Part shown: one piece after another, positions 19,114 to 27,053 of the stretch | Layout: every line of letters begins with the position of its first letter | Numbering within the stretch: the stretch's first letter is position 1 | Assembly (NCBI RefSeq): GCF_004458765.1 | Contig: NZ_SPJX01000645.1 | Location: forward strand, 1 to 64,000 | Length of the DNA: 64,000 nt | Direction of reading: 5' to 3' | DNA from: Microvirga pakistanensis | GTDB lineage: Bacteria; Pseudomonadota; Alphaproteobacteria; Rhizobiales; Beijerinckiaceae | Made by a program: the position numbers and the translations under genes | Notes under the pieces: generated by a model | Databases searched by the model: none | What the model saw: the letters and a program-made list of their open reading frames with translations, nothing else | What the model was told of the DNA's origin: nothing

Positions 19114-19541
19114 AATCGGTTGTTACACGTCTCGGGATTGAAACCAATCGCGACACTGAGGTGATCAATATCACGGACCGCGTAAGGGAGGCAGTGCAAT
19201 CGAGCGGGGTCGTCAACGGTGTTGTGTACATCACCACGATGCACACGACCTCTGGAATCATCGTCAATGAAGGCTTGCCGGATGTTGAGGATGATCTCGT
19301 CGAAATGCTGCAGCGGCTGACACCGGAAATCGGCGACTATCGCCACCAACGGTTTCTGCCAAGCGACGGCCAGATGGCTGTCAACTCCGTATCCCACCAG
19401 CGGAGCCTCCTTGCGGGTATGCAGGTCTGCTTCCCCATTCAGGACGCCGCGATGGTGATGGGATCCCGGCAGACCATCTACTTCGCTGAGTTTGACGGCC
19501 CGCTCTATCGTGAGTTCGTGGTTCACACCTTCGGCGAATGA
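19110..19541 (+). CDS. YjbQ/UPF0047-family protein
   Basis: A 143-residue protein matching the YjbQ family, some members of which show weak thiamine-phosphate synthase activity. Conserved features are MHTTSGIIVNEGLPDVEDDL, DYRHQRFLPSDGQMAVNSVS and the C-terminal FAEFDGPLYREFVV. ATGA overlap with the preceding gene. Its placement inside a sugar-kinase/ABC operon suggests a role in carbohydrate metabolism, not thiamine synthesis. Confidence 0.88.
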   Translation: MKSVVTRLGIETNRDTEVINITDRVREAVQSSGVVNGVVYITTMHTTSGIIVNEGLPDVEDDLVEMLQRLTPEIGDYRHQRFLPSDGQMAVNSVSHQRSLLAGMQVCFPIQDAAMVMGSRQTIYFAEFDGPLYREFVVHTFGE

Positions 19542-19581
19542 GCCGATCGGCAGGTCTTCTCCCAGCGTGAGGTGAGGAAGG

Positions 19582-20358
19582 ATGACGGAAGCACTGCTCG
19601 AGGCCAAGGGGCTCGTGAAGCAATATGGACAAATCCGAGCCCTGCGCGGTGCGGACTTTTCCGTGTACTCCGGAGAAGTCGTCGCTCTCGTGGGAGACAA
19701 CGGAGCCGGGAAGAGCACTCTTGTGAAGACCCTCTCGGGGGTCATAACACCAGACAGCGGCACCATCAAAATCGAGGGCGCGGCGGTCCAGGCGCTCACG
19801 CCGATCATGGCCCGGCAACTCGGGATAGAGACCGTCTATCAGGACCTGGCGCTGGCTCCGACGCTCGATCCGGTGGCCAATCTCTTCCTAGGGCGGGAGC
19901 TCCTGCGGAAGGGACTTGGCGGCCGTCTCGGGTTTCTGGACAAGCGGGCCATGCGCATGCAGGGCGAAGTCAAGTTTCGAGAGCTCGGAATTCGAATCCA
20001 GGACATGGCGTCACCTGTAAGCTCCATGTCCGGTGGACAACGCCAGGGCATTGCCGTCAGTCGCGCAGCAGCGTGGGCGAGCAAGATCATTTTTCTTGAC
20101 GAGCCCACGGCGGCCCTCGGTGTCGTCCAAACCCGCAGTGTCCTCGACCTGATCCGGCGGGTCCGTGACACTGGTATCGGGGTCGTGTTGATCAGTCACA
20201 GTATGCCTGACGTGTTAGCTGTCTCCGACCGCATCGAGGTGTTGCGGCTGGGCCGGCGAGTTGCCCGCTTCAAGACCAGTAAGGTGACGACCGAGGATAT
20301 AGTGGCTGCAATGACGGGCGCAACCGTACAGATGAGTGGCGACAATGACGAGCTATAA
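19582..20358 (+). CDS. Rbs-type sugar ABC transporter ATP-binding protein
   Basis: A 258-residue ATPase with one ABC domain, as in FrcA-type systems and unlike the double-domain RbsA. Walker A is GDNGAGKST, the signature VSSMSGGQRQGIAVSRAAA and Walker B IIFLDEPTAALGV. The carbohydrate group (CUT2) is indicated by the DNGAGKST form and the permease next to it. Its end overlaps the permease start. Confidence 0.9.
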   Translation: MTEALLEAKGLVKQYGQIRALRGADFSVYSGEVVALVGDNGAGKSTLVKTLSGVITPDSGTIKIEGAAVQALTPIMARQLGIETVYQDLALAPTLDPVANLFLGRELLRKGLGGRLGFLDKRAMRMQGEVKFRELGIRIQDMASPVSSMSGGQRQGIAVSRAAAWASKIIFLDEPTAALGVVQTRSVLDLIRRVRDTGIGVVLISHSMPDVLAVSDRIEVLRLGRRVARFKTSKVTTEDIVAAMTGATVQMSGDNDEL

Positions 20359-21376
20359 TCCTCCCGGTGGATCTGCCGACGCGATAGAACCCCACGACCT
20401 GAGCACGCCTTCATCATTGTGGGATCGGCTTTCTCGCGGCCAGCTGACCTGGATTACCTTGATCCTCGTCATGATGGTAGGTCTGTTCTCCATTGTCGCG
20501 GGCCGGCCGTTCAGTTCGGTCGCGAATGTTCGCAATATTGCGACCGATGCGTGCATCTTGATGGTGATGGCGCTCGGAGAGTTGTTCGTCATCATAGCCG
20601 GCGGAATCGATCTATCCGTTGGCGCCGTGCTAGTCTTTTCAGGCGTCGTAGGGTGCGCGGTGATGAACGCCGTCGGCGGTGGTGGCGTAGGCGCGATTCT
20701 GGCTGGGGCCGTCGCGTCCGTCGCGGCAGGCAGCACATGGGGCTTAGTGAATGGACTGCTCGTCACGCGAGCCAAGATCTCGCCGTTGATTGCAACGCTC
20801 GGGACGTATGGAATGGCAATGGGCCTAGCCCTTGTCATATCCAATGGGATCGATCTTTCGGCGCCCGTCACGCTCGTGAAGACCCTCGGTGTTGGGCGAG
20901 TGTTCGGGGTGATCCCCTGGCTCGTGGTGGTTGCGACACTCGCGGCTGTCGCAATGGCCATACTCCTTAACCAGACCCGATTTGGCCGCCATGCCCTTGC
21001 TATCGGCGCAAGTGCGGCTGCGGCCGAGCGATCGGGCGTGAACGTCAGTCGCCACTTGATGAAGGTCTATACGTTATCCGGGACCCTCGCGGGGGTCGCT
21101 GCAATCATGTCACTTGCTCGGTTTGGCACCACGACCATCGGTGGTCATCTTGAAGACAACCTCAAAGTCATCACTGCAGTCGTTCTGGGCGGCGCGAGCC
21201 TTCTGGGTGGAATAGGAACCGTTCGTGGAACAGTCATCGGAACCTTGATCCCGGTCGTCTTGCTCAACGGCTTTGTCATCACTGGCATTCAGGCGTTCTG
21301 GCAGCAATTCGCGATCGGACTTGTCTTGATAGCAGCGGTCTATCTCGATCGGCGCAAGCAGGCGGGCCGGGATTAG
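20336..21376 (+). CDS. Rbs-type sugar ABC transporter permease
   Basis: A 346-residue CUT2 permease with eight to ten hydrophobic segments. Family motifs include FVIIAGGIDLSVGAVLVFSG and RTKISP-like TRAKISPLIATLGT, and the later LARFGTTTIGGHLEDNLKVI and VVLGGASLLGGIGTVRGTVI. Two starts are possible: GTG at 20336 or ATG at 20345; both overlap the ATPase gene. Confidence 0.9.
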   Translation: MATMTSYNPPGGSADAIEPHDLSTPSSLWDRLSRGQLTWITLILVMMVGLFSIVAGRPFSSVANVRNIATDACILMVMALGELFVIIAGGIDLSVGAVLVFSGVVGCAVMNAVGGGGVGAILAGAVASVAAGSTWGLVNGLLVTRAKISPLIATLGTYGMAMGLALVISNGIDLSAPVTLVKTLGVGRVFGVIPWLVVVATLAAVAMAILLNQTRFGRHALAIGASAAAAERSGVNVSRHLMKVYTLSGTLAGVAAIMSLARFGTTTIGGHLEDNLKVITAVVLGGASLLGGIGTVRGTVIGTLIPVVLLNGFVITGIQAFWQQFAIGLVLIAAVYLDRRKQAGRD

Positions 21377-21456
21377 CGGCTCGCCTTCTCGACGATTTCA
21401 GTTCCAGGAGGCGAGGGAACCTCCGGAAGGCACGGAAGTGCAACACAGGAAGGAAG

Positions 21457-22470
21457 ATGACAATGCACAAGGTGGACCAAACCAGTAAGCTCATCTCGAT
21501 GCTCTCTGCAAGCTCGATCGCCCTTGCCCTCGCTCTGGGCGGAGATAGTATTCATGCAGCTTCACAGGCGGCAGGAGCGGAGACGAAGCCGCTGAGGATT
21601 ACCATGGTAGCGGGCGTCAAAGGCGATCCCTTTTACATCACGATGATGTGCGGCGCGAAGAAAGAGGCCGCCAAGGTAGGAGCCGTGCTCAACTTTCAGG
21701 CGCCGGAGTCATTCAGCCCGACCGACCAGATTCCAATCGTCAATGCGGTCGCGGCAGCACAGCCGGATATCATGCTTATCGCCCCGACACATGATACGGC
21801 GATGTATATTCCCATCCAGCAGGTGGCTGAAACGGGAACGAAGGTTGTGCTCGTGGACACGACCCTGCAGGACACCACTTCAACGGTCGCGCAAGTTTCA
21901 ACTGACGATTACCAGGCTGGCGTTGCAGCTGCCAGGATCCTGCGGGATCTTACCGGAGGCAAGGGGCCGGTCCTTCTGCTCAACTTCCAGCCAGGCGTTT
22001 CAACGACGGAGGCCAGAGGCAAGGGCTTCCTCGAAGAGTCGAAGAAGCTGGGAGTGGATGTTCTTGGGGAGCAGTTCGGCGGAACGGACATCCAAAAGGG
22101 TTCCTCAATCGTGTCGGCTGTGCTTCAGCAGGCGCCAAATTTAGCTGGCATCTTCACGACAACAGACTTCGGCGCACAGGGAACTATCGCAGCCCTCCGT
22201 GCGGCACAGAAGCTCGGCGACGTGAAGGTTGTCGGGTTCGATGCCTCACCGATCATGGTGGAACAGCTTCAGGCGGGCGAAATCCAGGCGATTGTATCGC
22301 AGGAGGCTCAAAAGATCGGCGTCCTCGGGATCCAGCAAGGCATTAAAGCCGCGAAAGGGGAGGCAACGGAGGCGGGTCCGATTAAGGTGGGAACGATCAC
22401 GCTCACCAAAGCCTCCATTGGATCGCCCGAAATTGCATCGGCGCTTCAGCAGACAAGCTGCCGCGACTAG
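21457..22470 (+). CDS. Rbs-type sugar ABC transporter periplasmic binding protein
   Basis: A 337-residue member of the Peripla_BP_4 group. An N-terminal signal segment (SKLISMLSASSIALALALGG) precedes the mature domain, which starts with KPLRITMVAGVKGDPFYITM. Sugar-binding features include TGGKGPVLLLNFQPGVSTTE and VVGFDASPIMVEQLQAGEI. Either ATG, 21457 or 21463, follows a good AGGA sequence. Last gene of the operon begun at 17268. Confidence 0.9.
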   Translation: MTMHKVDQTSKLISMLSASSIALALALGGDSIHAASQAAGAETKPLRITMVAGVKGDPFYITMMCGAKKEAAKVGAVLNFQAPESFSPTDQIPIVNAVAAAQPDIMLIAPTHDTAMYIPIQQVAETGTKVVLVDTTLQDTTSTVAQVSTDDYQAGVAAARILRDLTGGKGPVLLLNFQPGVSTTEARGKGFLEESKKLGVDVLGEQFGGTDIQKGSSIVSAVLQQAPNLAGIFTTTDFGAQGTIAALRAAQKLGDVKVVGFDASPIMVEQLQAGEIQAIVSQEAQKIGVLGIQQGIKAAKGEATEAGPIKVGTITLTKASIGSPEIASALQQTSCRD

Positions 22471-22690
22471 CGACCAAGATTGGAACTCCGCTCAAACGAA
22501 TGAAGCGTGTCGTCCGATTCCTTTGATCGAGCAACGGAGATTCGATCCCTGGCGAGGATCTCCGTTCACTTTGATCACATCGGATGAGGCGAAAGCGAGC
22601 GCCGGCCGCGTCTGAGCTGATAAACTTTCGGAGAGCGCACGGACGTGCCGCCGCAGCGTGGCATCTGTCCTATCCAGACGTAAGACTGCC

Positions 22691-22742
22691 ACCTCACGAC
22701 TGCAACCTGCCTTCCGTGGACGACAGGTTGCAGTCGCGAGGT
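22691..22742. repeat. Long inverted repeat between convergent genes
   Basis: Arms 22691-22709 and 22724-22742 pair over 19 positions with one mismatch; the inner 13 (CGACTGCAACCTG / CAGGTTGCAGTCG) are perfect. The spacer is 14 bases. No T-tract follows, so it is not a standard intrinsic terminator. It may be a palindromic intergenic repeat or a bidirectional RNA-stabilising or terminating structure. Confidence 0.65.
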
Positions 22743-22790
22743 AGGGAACCTGCGTTCTCCCCGGCAGGAGATCGACGCTGGCGATAAGGT

Positions 22791-22820
22791 TCCCCAGCGT
22801 CGGCGAGAATAAGCTGGGGA
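22791..22820. repeat. Second inverted repeat in the same convergent gap
   Basis: TCCCCAGC (22791-22798) and GCTGGGGA (22813-22820) are perfect complementary arms around a 14-base spacer. No T-tract directly follows. Role as above. Confidence 0.5.
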
Positions 22821-22909
22821 GGATTTGACCTGATCGATGAAGCTCAGCCAAGGGCGGCGCCTGATCGCCTATCCCTTGCCTCGCAAGCCTCTGCCGAGCA
22901 CCGGTAGGG

Positions 22910-23752
22910 TCACCTGTGTTGAATCAGGGATTTGATCAATTCCAGGCTCTTTTGCATGGGAGGCAGCGGATCCAGCCAGTATTTCGGGCTTGTGAACTCA
23001 AGTGAGAGGCACCCCTTGTAGTCTGCCTTCTCCAGCGCCTGGAGATAGTCTTCCAACGGGAGAGTCCCATCACCCCAAGCAAGATGGCTGCCGTCCATGT
23101 CGCCGTCGATGAGATGAACATGGGCAAGTTTCTCACCGACAGCGGCGACGTAATCCGCAACTGTTTCACCGGCGACCGCCATTGCAACGGTATCCAGGAT
23201 GGCCTTGACGGCGGGAGAGTTGATTTCGTCCATCATTCGCCGCAGGTCGCTGGCTGTGTTGATGATGTTCGACTCTGTGAGGGTCAAGGGCTCGAGAAGG
23301 AGATCGACGCCAAGGCCTTCAGCTCTCCTGGCTATGAGCGCTAGAGCGTCCGAAGAACGCTGCCAGGCAGGATCGGCATCCTCGTTCGCATAACCCCAGC
23401 CCGGTGTGACGAGCAGGTAGGGACTTTCGATCTCCACGCAAACGTTCAGACAATCTAGGAAGTATTTGATGCTGCGGTCCCGAAGGGTCTCTTCCTCAGA
23501 TGCGATGTTGATCGGGTAGATACATTGCTCGGGCGTAAAGCAGACAACCTCAAGGCTGCGCTCGCGAACGGCTTTCTTCATGCGACGGGCCGCTTCGAGC
23601 GACTTGTCCTCAACATAAAAGTGCGGCGACGCCCCCCAAATTTCGATCTTCGTCAATCCCAGCGCAGCCGCGTCATTAAGAAACTGCGTAAGTGGGTGGC
23701 GGAAGTAATGAAAGTTCATTCCGCAAACGCGGGACGTATCGAGCGAAGCCAT
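22910..23752 (-). CDS. FrlC-like sugar isomerase/epimerase (copy 1)
   Basis: A 280-residue TIM-barrel of the xylose-isomerase-like family, resembling fructoselysine 3-epimerase FrlC: KIEIWGASPHFY near the N-terminus, CFTPEQCIYPINI, LLLEPLTLTESNIINTASDL and KGCLSLEF. The metal-binding Glu (in LLEPL), Asp (in AILDTVAMA), His (in HVHLIDGD) and C-terminal Glu (in SLEF) are all present. In the frl pathway this enzyme interconverts epimeric Amadori compounds. The ATG at 23752 gives the family's usual N-terminus, aligned with copy 2 at 34073-34918. It lies tail-to-tail with the Rbs-type operon and has its own operator upstream. Confidence 0.87.
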   Translation of the reverse strand: MASLDTSRVCGMNFHYFRHPLTQFLNDAAALGLTKIEIWGASPHFYVEDKSLEAARRMKKAVRERSLEVVCFTPEQCIYPINIASEEETLRDRSIKYFLDCLNVCVEIESPYLLVTPGWGYANEDADPAWQRSSDALALIARRAEGLGVDLLLEPLTLTESNIINTASDLRRMMDEINSPAVKAILDTVAMAVAGETVADYVAAVGEKLAHVHLIDGDMDGSHLAWGDGTLPLEDYLQALEKADYKGCLSLEFTSPKYWLDPLPPMQKSLELIKSLIQHR

Positions 23753-23877
23753 ATTGGAATCCTTGGGATGCACGGGTGAAAAGGCACCCGACGTCGACGT
23801 TCGGCGCAGGGAACCGGATAAGGCTGGGGTTCGGAGTTCCAGCCCACAGCTCAAGGAGATCATAACTTGGTAGTATT

Positions 23878-23890
23878 ACGTCAGACAAGT
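23878..23890. promoter_or_regulatory. Candidate GntR operator O2, upstream of frlC-like copy 1
   Basis: ACGTCAGACAAGT contains GTCAGACAA, an exact match to the core RTCAGACRW. It lies about 130 bases upstream of the gene start at 23752, in intergenic DNA between the epimerase and regulator genes. Confidence 0.5.
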
Positions 23891-24023
23891 CCGGTTTGTT
23901 GAGAACAGCGGGCAGCGACGACGTCTGGTCGCAAAGGTTTGCAGGATCGCTCATTGGCTGCCGGCGAGAGCTGTGGATTGGTGCTCTCCGGCAGAGCACC
24001 TAGGCGGCGTTGCGAGGAGTGTT

Positions 24024-24761
24024 CTATTTGCGAACGAAACTAAAGGTGAAGCTGCTGCCCCGATGGTAGTCCTTGGCGAACACCACAGGAGCTCCATCCT
24101 GAGTGTAGGCTGTCTCGGTGATCAGGAATGCCGGGCCGAAGTCTTCGAGGTCGTTGCGCTCGCTGACGTCGGTTGGAAGCATCACCGAAGCAGCAGTGGC
24201 TGTGGACATCACCGGGCGGTGTCCATAGCTTTCAAGAACGTCGAACAATGATCCACCCCAGTCCACGTCATAGAGACGGTCGGGAATGAGAGAACGCGGC
24301 ACGAAATCGAGGCAGTAAACAAGAACCTCTTCGCCCTGCATTCTCAGGCGTTCAAGTCTGATAACGCGTGTATCTGCATTGAGGCGCAATGCTTCCTGCA
24401 CCTGACCCGCTGCTGTCTCTTCGGAAATTGACAAGACCTTGTTGGTTGGCTTGTAGCCATATCGACGCACCATATCGGTGACGCTTTCAAAGCACGTAAT
24501 CGGGCGTTCGACAGCCAGTGTCGCCATGGCCGAAACGAAACGGCCCTTACCGTGAATCACATAGATGCTGCCATCCTGTTCAAGGAGTTTCAGCGCCTCA
24601 CGGAGTGCTGGCCGCGAAATGTTGAACATCTGGGTGAATTCAGCCTCTGTCGGAAGGCGATCACCCGGTTTAAGTTCCTGTTCGCCGATATAGCTGATGA
24701 TAGCGTCCCGCAGTTGGAGGACCAGCGTCCGCTCATCGCGCATAGGTGAGGTCAAAGACAT
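24024..24761 (-). CDS. GntR-family regulator with UTRA domain (FrlR-like)
   Basis: A 245-residue repressor-type protein with an N-terminal winged helix (LKPGDRLPTEAEFTQMFNIS, RPALREALKLLEQDGSIYVI) and a C-terminal UTRA/HutC-type ligand domain (from about residue 85; VIRLERLRMQGEEVLVYCLD and FLITETAYTQDGAPV). FrlR, regulator of the E. coli fructoselysine operon, has the same architecture. The ATG at 24761 is preferred; the frame continues to a TTG at 24800, but this would run into the operator O3. Sites O3 and O4 directly upstream suggest autoregulation. Confidence 0.88.
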   Translation of the reverse strand: MSLTSPMRDERTLVLQLRDAIISYIGEQELKPGDRLPTEAEFTQMFNISRPALREALKLLEQDGSIYVIHGKGRFVSAMATLAVERPITCFESVTDMVRRYGYKPTNKVLSISEETAAGQVQEALRLNADTRVIRLERLRMQGEEVLVYCLDFVPRSLIPDRLYDVDWGGSLFDVLESYGHRPVMSTATAASVMLPTDVSERNDLEDFGPAFLITETAYTQDGAPVVFAKDYHRGSSFTFSFVRK

Positions 24762-24787
24762 TGAGGATTCAGTCTCCTGGCTAAGGG

Positions 24788-24802
24788 AGTTGTCAGGCAA
24801 CT
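24788..24802. promoter_or_regulatory. Candidate GntR operator O3, upstream of the regulator gene
   Basis: AGTTGTCAGGCAACT is a near-perfect palindrome (AGTTG / CAACT arms around TCAGG). It contains GTCAGGCAA, one mismatch from the shared core. It lies 27 bases upstream of the regulator start. Confidence 0.55.
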
Positions 24803-24808
24803 TACCAG

Positions 24809-24819
24809 ATCAGACAACT
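24809..24819. promoter_or_regulatory. Candidate GntR operator O4, next to O3
   Basis: ATCAGACAACT contains ATCAGACAA, an exact match to the core RTCAGACRW, and lies six bases beyond O3. Two sites in tandem at the regulator promoter fit cooperative autoregulation. Confidence 0.45.
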
Positions 24820-24970
24820 TAACAGCAATTAAATATTTGCACACATCGATCGGAGCACCAGAGGACTTCCGATCGAGGTCCCGCGACCGCAGCGTTAGGT
24901 TGCAGAATCAGGCGGTCGTTGGAATGTGGAAGGCTTTCAGGGTGCTTGACAGGAATCTCGAAATAAGGTC

Positions 24971-24985
24971 AGTTGTCAGACGACT
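24971..24985. promoter_or_regulatory. Candidate GntR operator O5, upstream of the frlB-like gene
   Basis: AGTTGTCAGACGACT is a 7-1-7 inverted repeat with a single mismatched pair (AGTTGTC / GACGACT). It is the most symmetrical of the eight sites and lies 57 bases upstream of the deglycase-like gene. Confidence 0.6.
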
Positions 24986-25041
24986 GGTGTGCCCGGTCAA
25001 GTTTCCTGTCCCTAGATGCCCACCTGTCTTAGAGGCTCCTC

Positions 25042-26055
25042 ATGCTGAATTTTGACGAAGCGCGCTTTGTGCGTATCCAATCCGGCGCAGTAGCGCATGC
25101 CAACGGCATCCGCAGCGCCCTTGCCGCCTGCCTGGACCAGGGCGCAAAGAACCTCTTCTTTCTCGGCACGGGCGGTGCCGGCATCCTGATGATGCCTGCG
25201 GCCCAGCTCCTGCAGCGCAGCTCCACGTTTCCAACTTACCTGGAAATGCCGGCTGAACTCGTTCTGACCGGCCATCAGGCACTTGGACCGAATTCAATCG
25301 TGGTCATTCCCTCTCTCTCCGGCACTACCAAGGAAAGCGTGGAGGTGATGGAGTACTGCAAGGCCAAGGGCGCGAAAGTTATCAGCCTGATTGGTCACGC
25401 GGAGGCACCGCTGGCCAAGGGAGCCGATTATCCCTTCGTCAATTTCGCCGAAGACGATACCTCCTGCGAGTCCTTCTACCTGCAGTCGCTTCTGATTGCG
25501 CTCACAATCATGGACCTGCGCGGCGAGTATCCGGAGTATGTGAATACCGTCCAGGAGCTCGTGCGCCTGCCTCATGCATTGCTGGAGGTCAAGCGAGGTG
25601 TCGAAGAGCGCGCCGAGCGCTTTGCCGAGGAAATCAAGAATGAGCCCTACCACATCGTCACCGGAGCCGGGACAACGTGGCCCGAGGCGTTCTACTACGG
25701 CATGTGCATTCTTGAAGAAATGCAGTGGATCCGCACCCGTCCGGTGCATGCCTCCGACTTCTTCCACGGCACTCTGGAGCTGGTGGAAAAGGGCGTGAGC
25801 GTGCTGCTGTTCAAGGGCGAGGATGCTTCACGTCCGCTGGTCGAACGGGTGGAGCGCTTCCTGCCCGAGTATACGGACAAGATCCGAGTGCTCGATACAG
25901 CCGAGTTCGCGCTGCCGGGGATCTCGGAGAAGGTGCGGGCGCTGATCTCGCCCGTCGTGCTGGCTACGATCCTTGAACGGATCAGCGCACACTTGGAAGT
26001 AAAGCGCAATCACCCGCTTACGACCCGCCGATACTATAAGCGTGTCGCCTACTAA
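25042..26055 (+). CDS. FrlB-like SIS-domain sugar isomerase/deglycase
   Basis: A 337-residue protein with two SIS domains (first GAKNLFFLGTGGAGILMMPA, second YHIVTGAGTTWPEAFYYGM). Its C-terminal half follows FrlB: HASDFFHGTLELVEKGVSVL, with the His/Glu region of the active site, and the ending HPLTTRRYYKRVAY, like the HNPDERRYYGGLVEY ending of E. coli FrlB. FrlB cleaves fructoselysine-6-phosphate to glucose-6-phosphate and lysine. Here the amine may be another amino compound. The gene is under operator O5 and is separated from the FrlD-like kinase gene by a terminator-like hairpin. Confidence 0.85.
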   Translation: MLNFDEARFVRIQSGAVAHANGIRSALAACLDQGAKNLFFLGTGGAGILMMPAAQLLQRSSTFPTYLEMPAELVLTGHQALGPNSIVVIPSLSGTTKESVEVMEYCKAKGAKVISLIGHAEAPLAKGADYPFVNFAEDDTSCESFYLQSLLIALTIMDLRGEYPEYVNTVQELVRLPHALLEVKRGVEERAERFAEEIKNEPYHIVTGAGTTWPEAFYYGMCILEEMQWIRTRPVHASDFFHGTLELVEKGVSVLLFKGEDASRPLVERVERFLPEYTDKIRVLDTAEFALPGISEKVRALISPVVLATILERISAHLEVKRNHPLTTRRYYKRVAY

Positions 26056-26077
26056 GGACAGATCCTCCAAAGACTGC

Positions 26078-26111
26078 GCCGGCGCCTTGCTCAATTGGCG
26101 CCGGCATTTTT
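26078..26111 (+). terminator. Intercistronic terminator between frlB-like and frlD-like genes
   Basis: A 9-bp perfect GC-rich stem (GCCGGCGCC / GGCGCCGGC) with a 10-base loop is followed by ATTTTT. It ends only 15 bases before the kinase ATG at 26127. It should lower or condition kinase transcription relative to the deglycase. Confidence 0.75.
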
Positions 26112-26126
26112 CGGGAGACGGACACG

Positions 26127-26945
26127 ATGAATGGTCTTGAGTTCGCAACCGTTGGAGACAATTGCATCGACCGGTTCATGCCGCCGGTGGGTCTCTCTCT
26201 CATCGGAGGAAATGCCGTCAATGTCGGAATTCAACTGAGCCGGCTCGGCCACCAGGTCGCCTACTTCGGCGCCGTGGGCGAGGATGAAGACGGCAGGCGT
26301 ATGGTTGCTTGCTTCCGGGACAACCGCCTTGTGATCGATCACCTCCAGGTTCTGGATGGCATCACCGCCTATACGAATATCGACGTCGATGAGACTGGTG
26401 ACCGCATTCTCAGCTTCGAGGAGTTCGGCGTCTGCAAAAAGTATCGGCCCAGCGAGTCCGATCTGCAGGTGCTTCTTAAGATTCGCCATGTCCACATAGG
26501 CTGGCTTAATGACGGCGGCGCGCTGCGACGGACTTTGAATGCCGCCGGCGTGAGCGCATCCCAGGATATTTCCGTGAATGCAGATCCGAACAACCTGAGT
26601 GTCGAGGGGCTTGAGGTTGCCTTCGCGTCAGCGGGGGCCAATCGCGAGCGAGCCGAGACTCTGCTCGGGGCGTTGCTCAATGGTGGCGCCAAACTCGCCG
26701 TCGTAACGTGCGGTTCCCTCGGCAGCATTGCGTCCGATGGGGTGCATCGGGCGGAAGCCGGCATTCGAGCGGTCGAGGTGGTGGACACCACGGGAGCCGG
26801 AGACAGCTTCATTGCCGGCTTCCTGTCCGGACGGGCCCGCGGAATGGATTTGCGTGGGTGTCTGGAGCTGGGACGCGACGTCGCTGCGCAGACCTGCACT
26901 CATGTAGGCGGATTTCCGCAGGAAACGCCGGGTCTCGTCCTCTGA
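26127..26945 (+). CDS. FrlD-like PfkB kinase
   Basis: A 272-residue PfkB kinase closely patterned on fructoselysine 6-kinase FrlD: TVGDNCIDRF at the N-terminus, IGGNAVNVGIQLSRLGHQVA, VAFASAGANRERAE, and the catalytic motif VVDTTGAGDSFIAGFLSGRA, each matching FrlD's TIGDNCVD, SGGNAVNVA, FAFASAP and DTMGAGDSFIAGFL. It would phosphorylate the imported Amadori compound before cleavage by the FrlB-like enzyme. GGGAGACGG precedes the ATG. Confidence 0.88.
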   Translation: MNGLEFATVGDNCIDRFMPPVGLSLIGGNAVNVGIQLSRLGHQVAYFGAVGEDEDGRRMVACFRDNRLVIDHLQVLDGITAYTNIDVDETGDRILSFEEFGVCKKYRPSESDLQVLLKIRHVHIGWLNDGGALRRTLNAAGVSASQDISVNADPNNLSVEGLEVAFASAGANRERAETLLGALLNGGAKLAVVTCGSLGSIASDGVHRAEAGIRAVEVVDTTGAGDSFIAGFLSGRARGMDLRGCLELGRDVAAQTCTHVGGFPQETPGLVL

Positions 26946-27053
26946 GGTTCCATTCCGGCCCTCATGCCGAGCACCGATCCACTTGGACTTGTGACCGGAC
27001 AGGAGGACTCTGTAGATGTAGGGTTCCGGAACAGCCTGTCGGAACACTGCCCT

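Larger units (their letters stand above)
22471..22909. other. Intergenic region between convergent genes
   Basis: About 440 bases between the 3' ends of the binding-protein gene and the first frlC-like gene. Two separate inverted repeats lie here and are listed individually. No protein-coding frame is supported. Confidence 0.6.
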
